A DNA stretch of 11,255 nt from an uncultured Bacteroidia bacterium (GTDB lineage Bacteria; Bacteroidota; Bacteroidia; Bacteroidales; UBA932): assembly GCA_902767465.1 (NCBI GenBank), contig CACXHM010000107.1, forward strand, positions 1 through 11,255. Reading direction: 5' to 3'. How positions within the stretch are numbered: the stretch's first letter is position 1; the number at the start of each line of letters is the position of its first letter. A program made the translations under genes and the position numbers. The notes under the pieces are model-generated. The model was not told the origin of the DNA, did not search any database, and saw only the letters and a program-made list of their open reading frames with translations. Below, in pieces: positions 6,955 through 11,255 of this stretch.

Positions 6955-8151
6955 ATGGCAAAAACATACGAAAATGCCGGAGTAAACCTGGAAGCCGGCT
7001 ATGAGGTTGTAAGAAGAATAAAACAGCATGTTGCATCTACGGTGCGTCCCGGTTCTATGGGAAATATCGGTTCCTTCGGAGGAATGTTTGACCTCTCGGC
7101 GCTGAATGTCCGTGAGCCGGTGCTCGTCAGCGGCACCGATGGAGTAGGCACCAAACTGAAGATCGCTTTTGCAATGGACAAACACGACACTATCGGAATA
7201 GATGCCGTGGCAATGTGTGTGAACGATGTTCTTGCCCAGGGGGCGGAACCTCTTATCTTCCTCGATTATGTCGCGCTCGGACACAATATCCCTTCCAAGG
7301 TGGAGGCGATAGTTGCCGGTGTGGCCGAGGGATGCCGTCAGGCGGGGTGTGCTCTTGTGGGCGGGGAAACTGCGGAGATGCCAGGCATGTATGCTGATGG
7401 GGAATATGATATTGCGGGCTATACCACAGGTGTGGTAGAGAAGTCGAAATTGATTGACGGCTCAAAGGTGAAGGTCGGAGACGTGCTTGTCGGGGTTGCA
7501 TCCAGCGGAGTTCATTCCAACGGGTTCAGCCTGGTGCGCAAGATTGTCGCCGATGCGGGACTGTCCTACACGGATGCAATCCCGGAATTCGGCGGGCGGC
7601 TCCTTGGTGATGTCCTTCTTACACCTACGAAGATTTATGTAAAGCAGATGCTTCAGGTTATCCGCTCCTGCGACGTGCATGGGATCTGTCATATAACGGG
7701 TGGAGGATTCGACGAGAATATTCCGCGCGTGCTCCATGAGGGACAGGGGCTGGAGATTCAGGAGGGTAGCTGGGAGATTCTTCCGGTTTTCAGGATGCTT
7801 GAGAAGTGGGGCGGGGTGCCACATCGCGAGATGTTCAATATCTTCAATATGGGTATCGGTATGATTGCGGTGATGGATGCGGCGGAGGCTCCGGAGGCCA
7901 TCAGCATTTTGGAGGCATGCGGCGAGAGGGCGTCGGTTATCGGACGCGTTACAGATGTTCCGGGGGTCTGCATTATCCCCTCCGCGCCGGGCAAAGGGCC
8001 GGGCGGTGACCCGCAGGGGGCCGACCATCCCGGCATTGCCCGTCCGAAAGGCCCAACCTCCGCGCCGGGCAAAGGGCCCCGTCCTGTCCCGCAGGGGGAG
8101 CCAGACCAGGGCATTGCCCGTCCGAAAGCCGGCACACAGGGAATAGAATAG
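6955..8151 (+). CDS. purM: Phosphoribosylformylglycinamidine cyclo-ligase with repeat-encoded C-terminal tail
   Basis: PurM closes the imidazole ring of FGAM to give AIR, using ATP. The family core is complete: YENAGVNLEAGY at the N-terminus, SGTDGVGTKLKIAF (Asp62 region), ALVGGETAEMPGMY, GVHSNGFSLVRK, HITGGGFDENIPR (246-258) and a final GRVTDVPGVCII near residue 341. That is where the usual enzyme of about 345 residues ends. The last 57 residues are extra. They consist of two Pro/Gly-rich repeat units (residues 342-364 and 368-390) and a short end (KAGTQGIE). The first unit is identical in amino acids to the insertion in the PurL linker. The tail shows no recognisable domain. No Shine-Dalgarno is seen at the ATG; purN follows after 34 bases. 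Confidence 0.96.
   Translation: MAKTYENAGVNLEAGYEVVRRIKQHVASTVRPGSMGNIGSFGGMFDLSALNVREPVLVSGTDGVGTKLKIAFAMDKHDTIGIDAVAMCVNDVLAQGAEPLIFLDYVALGHNIPSKVEAIVAGVAEGCRQAGCALVGGETAEMPGMYADGEYDIAGYTTGVVEKSKLIDGSKVKVGDVLVGVASSGVHSNGFSLVRKIVADAGLSYTDAIPEFGGRLLGDVLLTPTKIYVKQMLQVIRSCDVHGICHITGGGFDENIPRVLHEGQGLEIQEGSWEILPVFRMLEKWGGVPHREMFNIFNMGIGMIAVMDAAEAPEAISILEACGERASVIGRVTDVPGVCIIPSAPGKGPGGDPQGADHPGIARPKGPTSAPGKGPRPVPQGEPDQGIARPKAGTQGIE
7978..8046 (+). repeat. 69-bp in-frame GC-rich palindromic repeat, purM copy 1
   Basis: This unit encodes PurM residues 342-364 and gives exactly the same 23-residue peptide as the purL copy (3975-4043), with three silent base differences. GC content is about 80%. Imperfect hairpin arms are CGGGCAA (7988-7994) with TTGCCCG (8036-8042), and GCCGGG (7998-8003) with CCCGGC (8029-8034). 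TGGT and ACCA segments continue the stem after a bulge, and a CCC/GGG pairing is possible in the loop. It begins exactly where the normal PurM fold ends. Confidence 0.9.
8056..8124 (+). repeat. 69-bp in-frame GC-rich repeat, purM copy 2 (diverged)
   Basis: This second unit starts 78 bases (26 codons) after the start of copy 1, with a nine-base spacer, and encodes residues 368-390 (TSAPGKGPRPVPQGEPDQ, then GIARP). It matches copy 1 at 53 of 69 bases. The first 20 shared bases (TCCGCGCCGGGCAAAGGGCC) and the last 15 (GGCATTGCCCGTCCG) are unchanged, as is a central CCGCAGGGG. Differences cluster between these blocks. Conserved ends with a variable middle fit a structured DNA or RNA element better than a simple protein repeat. 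Confidence 0.87.
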
Positions 8152-8185
8152 AGTTCGTGCGAAGTTGAAACAGAATCAATCCAGG

Positions 8186-8746
8186 ATGAAAAAATTAGCT
8201 GTATTTGCGAGTGGTACGGGCAGTAATTTCGAGGCGATTGCTGATGCCTGTGCGGATGGACGTCTGGATGCTGTCGTGGTCCTGATGGTTTGCGACAAGC
8301 CGACGGCGGCAGTTGTTGACAAGGCAGCTGCGAGGGGAATACCTTCTTTCGTATTTTCGCCAAAGGAGTACCCTTCCAAAGAGGCATTCGAAGCGCAGAT
8401 CGTGTCCCTTTTGGATGCCGCCGGAGTGGATCTCGTGTGCCTTGCCGGTTATATGAGAATCGTGGGAGATGTGCTGCTGAAAGCATACGAAGGCCGTATT
8501 ATCAACATTCATCCTTCTCTTCTTCCGGCATTCAAGGGCGCCCATGCGGTGGAGCAGGCCGTGGCGTATGGTGTCAAGGTGTACGGCATCAGCATTCATT
8601 GGGTGAATTCCGATCTGGACGGCGGCAGGATAATAGCCCAGCGGGCTTTTGAATATGACGGAGATGATCCGGAGGAAGTTCATCGCATAGGACAGAAAAT
8701 AGAGCATCAATTATACGTTGAAACAATAGCAAAGTTGATAAAATGA
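8186..8746 (+). CDS. purN: Phosphoribosylglycinamide formyltransferase (GART), folate-dependent
   Basis: PurN transfers a formyl group from 10-formyltetrahydrofolate to GAR, giving FGAR. I chose the ATG at 8186 (MKKLAVFASGTGSNFEAI), which begins right at the family's first beta strand. An in-frame TTG at 8165 would add seven residues with no family match. The 186-residue protein has the GSGSN-type phosphate loop (ASGTGSN), VCLAGYMRI, and NIHPSLLP with Asn107 and His109. It also has SDLDGG with Asp145; these three match the E. coli catalytic set Asn106, His108 and Asp144. The C-terminus is shorter than in E. coli, as in many other bacteria. The TGA overlaps the purH ATG by four bases. No purT is seen in the window. 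Confidence 0.95.
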   Translation: MKKLAVFASGTGSNFEAIADACADGRLDAVVVLMVCDKPTAAVVDKAAARGIPSFVFSPKEYPSKEAFEAQIVSLLDAAGVDLVCLAGYMRIVGDVLLKAYEGRIINIHPSLLPAFKGAHAVEQAVAYGVKVYGISIHWVNSDLDGGRIIAQRAFEYDGDDPEEVHRIGQKIEHQLYVETIAKLIK

Positions 8747-10272
8747 GAGCATTAATAAGCGTAAGCGACAAAACCGGACTTGTGCCTTTTGTGAAGGGCC
8801 TGGCAGAACTTGGATGGGAAATAATAGCTACGGGAGGCACGCAGAAGCTTCTCGAGAGCGAAGGCATTGCAACCATCGGCATCAGCGAGGTTACCGGCTT
8901 CCCGGAGATACTCGATGGACGGGTGAAAACCCTGCATCCTAAGGTGCACGGAGGTATCCTTGCGCGCAGGGACCTTCCCGCACATATGCAGACCCTTGCA
9001 GAAAATGGTATCGAAACCATAGATCTGGTGTGCGTGAACCTCTATCCATTCCGTCAGACTATTGCCAAAGAAGGGGTTACTCTCGATGAAGCTATCGAGA
9101 ATATCGATATCGGAGGACCGTCCATGGTGCGTTCAGCGGCCAAGAACTGGAAAGATGTTACCATTGTCTGCGATCCGTCCGATTATGACGCGGTGCTCTC
9201 GGAACTGCGTGAAAATGGTAAGACTTCAGATGCCACGCGTCTGAGACTTTCCGCCAAAGCATATACCCATACTGCCGAATACGACAGCTGCATAGCTACC
9301 TATATGCGTGCCCAGTCCGGACTCCCGGAAAAACTTTTCCTTGAATTTGATTTCAAGCAGAGCCTGCGTTACGGCGAGAACCCACATCAGCAGGCTGCTT
9401 TCTATTCTGGCATGAAGCCTGTGCCTTTCTCCCTTGCTTTTGCCGAACAGCTTCAGGGAAAGGAACTTTCATATAATAATATTCAGGATGCCAATGCTGC
9501 GCTCAATGTTCTCCGCGATTTCAGCGAGCCTTTCTGCCTGGCATTGAAACACATGAACCCCTGCGGGGCAGCTGTAGGTTCCACGATAGAGGAAGCCTGG
9601 CAGGCTGCTTATGAGGCCGACAAGGTGAGTATCTACGGAGGCATAGTCGGGGTGAACAGGGAACTTACCGCCGAGGTTGCACTCGGGATGAAACCCATTT
9701 TCCTGGAGATAGTCATAGCCCCGTCCTACACTCCTGAAGCACTTGAAATTCTTTCTTCAAAGAAGAATCTTCGGGTATTGAAAGTCGATATGACGCCTTC
9801 GTCGGCACCTGTTCCCCAGTATGTAGGGGTGACCGGAGGCCTGCTGGTGCAGCAGCTTGATACGCAGGTTGAGGATGTGACGGCTGAAATGTGTGTTACG
9901 AAAAAGGTCCCTTCTACCGGGATCATGAAAGACCTCGAGTTTGGATGGAAAATAGTCAAACATGTGAAATCCAACGCGATTGCTGTAGTGCGTGACGGTC
10001 ATACAATAGGAATCGGCGCCGGTCAGACAAACCGGGTGGGGTCTGCCCGTATTGCCTTGGAAGAGGCTCGTGCGGCCGGCTTCTCCGAAGGCCTCATTCT
10101 CGCCTCCGACGGTTTTCTGCCTTTCGACGACACCGTCGCCCTTGCTGCAGAATATGGAGTTTGCGCAATCGTCCAGCCTGGCGGAAGCATCCGTGACGCC
10201 GAAGCGATCGCCAAGGCGGATGAGCTCGGAATAGTGATGCTCTTTACGGGCGTCCGTCATTTTAAACATTGA
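8743..10272 (+). CDS. purH: Bifunctional AICAR transformylase / IMP cyclohydrolase
   Basis: PurH carries out the last two steps to IMP: formylation of AICAR by 10-formyltetrahydrofolate, then ring closure. The protein has 509 residues, near the normal length. The N-terminal cyclohydrolase (MGS-like) domain, about residues 1-195, shows ISVSDKTGLVPF, ATGGTQKLL, DGRVKTLHPKVHGGIL and NIDIGGPSMVRSAAKN. The C-terminal transformylase domain shows LRYGENPHQQAAFY, LSYNNIQDANAAL, and LKHMNPCG with the Lys269-His270 pair that matches E. coli Lys266-His267. It continues with GIGAGQTNRVGSA and ends at TGVRHFKH. No disrupted motif was found. The ATG overlaps the purN stop, so the two folate-dependent formyltransferases are probably translationally coupled. 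purD follows after four bases. Confidence 0.97.
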   Translation: MRALISVSDKTGLVPFVKGLAELGWEIIATGGTQKLLESEGIATIGISEVTGFPEILDGRVKTLHPKVHGGILARRDLPAHMQTLAENGIETIDLVCVNLYPFRQTIAKEGVTLDEAIENIDIGGPSMVRSAAKNWKDVTIVCDPSDYDAVLSELRENGKTSDATRLRLSAKAYTHTAEYDSCIATYMRAQSGLPEKLFLEFDFKQSLRYGENPHQQAAFYSGMKPVPFSLAFAEQLQGKELSYNNIQDANAALNVLRDFSEPFCLALKHMNPCGAAVGSTIEEAWQAAYEADKVSIYGGIVGVNRELTAEVALGMKPIFLEIVIAPSYTPEALEILSSKKNLRVLKVDMTPSSAPVPQYVGVTGGLLVQQLDTQVEDVTAEMCVTKKVPSTGIMKDLEFGWKIVKHVKSNAIAVVRDGHTIGIGAGQTNRVGSARIALEEARAAGFSEGLILASDGFLPFDDTVALAAEYGVCAIVQPGGSIRDAEAIAKADELGIVMLFTGVRHFKH

Positions 10273-10276
10273 TCCT

Positions 10277-11255
10277 ATGGGACTCGTATATCCTCTTCCT
10301 TCATCAAGATCCGCCGCAGGGGCCAGGGAAATCAATCTCGAGAACTGTCTTGGCAAAACCGTCCTTGTAGTCGGAGGCGGCGGGCGGGAACATGCCATCG
10401 TTGATGCACTGAGCCGCAGTCCGCAGGTAGAAAAAATCTATTGCGCTCCCGGAAACGCCGGCATAGGCGAGCAGGCTTTCAATGTTCAATTGAAAGATAC
10501 CGACGTGGAGGGTCTTAAGGCTTTCGCATTGGAGAATCAGGTAGATCTCACCGTTGTCGGGCCTGAGGCATCGCTCGCTGCCGGCATCGTGGACGCATTC
10601 CGTGCTGCCGGGCTCAGGATTTTCGGGCACACAAAGTCGGCCACCCGCATTGAGAGTTCCAAGGAATTCGCCAAGGAATTGATGCTGAAATATGACATTC
10701 CGACTGCTGCATACAAAAGTTTCGACAATTACGAAGAAGCGCTTGAATATGTGAGTGCCCGCCCTTTTCCCGCAGTCATCAAGTACGACGGGCTTGCCGC
10801 CGGCAAAGGGGTGGTTATCGCTCAGAATATCGACGAAGCCCGTACCGCTCTTTCCGATATGCTTCTCGATGCTGCATTTGGAAAGGGGAGGGTGGTGATA
10901 GAGGACTATCTTTCAGGTCCGGAATTCTCATTCCTGTGTTTCGTTGATGGCGACAGGGTTTATCCTATGCCTCTTTCGCAGGATCATAAAAGGGCGTTCG
11001 ATGGCGATAAAGGACCCAATACCGGAGGAATGGGGGCCTATACCGGACTGCCTTTCATTACGGAGGCCGAAAAAGAATATGCTTTCAAAAACATAATGTG
11101 CAGGACCGCAGCCGCTATGGCAGCGGAAGGATGTCCGCTAAGCGGCGTGCTTTACGGCGGACTCATGAAGACTGCGGACGGCATAAAGGTCATCGAGTTC
11201 AACGCCCGTTTCGGCGATCCGGAGACCGAGGTGGTGCTTCCTTTGCTGGAAAGCG
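10277..11255 (+). CDS. purD: Phosphoribosylamine-glycine ligase (GAR synthetase), 3' partial
   Basis: PurD joins phosphoribosylamine, the PurF product, to glycine with ATP to form GAR. The window holds 326 codons and then ends, about three quarters of the usual protein of roughly 430 residues. Motifs are VVGGGGREHAI (31-41), YCAPGNAG, VVGPEASLAAGIVDAF, and the ATP-grasp segments VIKYDGLAAGKGVVIA and EDYLSGPEFSFL. Further on are FDGDKGPNTGGMGAYT and EFNARFGDPETEVVLP. The only possible start (ATG 10277) gives a 26-30 residue leader (MGLVYPLPSSRSAAG and onward) before the strand that normally begins the protein. No ATG, GTG or TTG lies closer. The leader is not hydrophobic enough for a signal peptide. 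No Shine-Dalgarno is visible. Confidence 0.95.
   Translation, partial: MGLVYPLPSSRSAAGAREINLENCLGKTVLVVGGGGREHAIVDALSRSPQVEKIYCAPGNAGIGEQAFNVQLKDTDVEGLKAFALENQVDLTVVGPEASLAAGIVDAFRAAGLRIFGHTKSATRIESSKEFAKELMLKYDIPTAAYKSFDNYEEALEYVSARPFPAVIKYDGLAAGKGVVIAQNIDEARTALSDMLLDAAFGKGRVVIEDYLSGPEFSFLCFVDGDRVYPMPLSQDHKRAFDGDKGPNTGGMGAYTGLPFITEAEKEYAFKNIMCRTAAAMAAEGCPLSGVLYGGLMKTADGIKVIEFNARFGDPETEVVLPLLES

Noticed and set aside
8154..8163. Small inverted repeat TTCG-TG-CGAA between purM and purN
   Set aside because: Four base pairs with a two-base loop and no T-run; too weak to call a terminator or regulatory site.
8165..8185. Earlier TTG start for purN
   Set aside because: It would add seven residues outside the family alignment; the ATG at 8186 begins exactly at the conserved first strand.
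7758..8486. Minus-strand open frame of 242 codons spanning the purM tail and purN start
   Set aside because: It crosses two clear + strand genes, and its proline-rich part is only the reverse reading of the two GC-rich repeats.
10314..10324. CCGCAGGGGCC near the purD start resembles the repeat core
   Set aside because: Only about 11 bases match with one base missing, and neither hairpin arm is present, so it is not a supported fourth copy.
4063..10461. Shared 13-mer CCGGAAACGCCGG in purL (4063-4075) and purD (10449-10461)
   Set aside because: In purD it encodes the conserved PGNAG motif; the purL match lies in the linker without further similarity around it. Probably coincidence.

Overview
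The window is one continuous block of de novo purine (IMP) biosynthesis genes, all on the + strand and tightly packed: purC-like copy 1 (5' end cut off) - purE - purL - purC copy 2 - purF - purM - purN - purH - purD (3' end cut off). Neighbours either overlap by four bases (ATGA at purC1/purE, purL/purC2 and purN/purH) or are a few to about 40 bases apart, so this looks like a single operon. Apart from purK, purB, purA and purT, which are not seen, the genes cover most of the route from PRPP to IMP. No gene-free stretch exceeds 50 bases, and the operon promoter must lie upstream of the window.

The organism is probably a member of Bacteroidota, perhaps a gut or rumen Bacteroidales. The main reason is that almost no start codon has a Shine-Dalgarno sequence in front of it; the bases before the starts are mostly A/T-rich instead, as is usual in that phylum. 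The overall base composition is moderately GC-rich. The PurL, PurF and PurM proteins read more like the Gram-positive/clostridial forms than like the Bacteroides forms I remember, so the rank below phylum is uncertain.

Region by region: 1-1064 holds a divergent PurC subtype and class I PurE. At 1068-1103 a perfect 10-bp stem followed by seven T's stands just before purL. At 1107-4871 is the fused synthetase-glutaminase PurL. At 4868-5590 is a second PurC. At 5593-6951 is a PurF whose phosphoribosyltransferase half looks intact, but whose glutaminase half lacks the catalytic N-terminal cysteine and several substrate-site residues. At 6955-8151 is PurM with a two-repeat C-terminal tail. Then come PurN, the bifunctional PurH and most of PurD.

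The strongest unexplained signals are these. (1) A 69-bp, roughly 75-80% GC, imperfectly palindromic repeat occurs three times in the same orientation and reading frame inside two different purine genes: once in the PurL interdomain linker and twice at the PurM C-terminus. It resembles in concept the protein-coding palindromic repeats of Rickettsia. (2) The PurF glutaminase appears dead. (3) Two PurC paralogues depart from the family consensus at different active-site motifs. (4) There is a terminator-like hairpin inside the operon.
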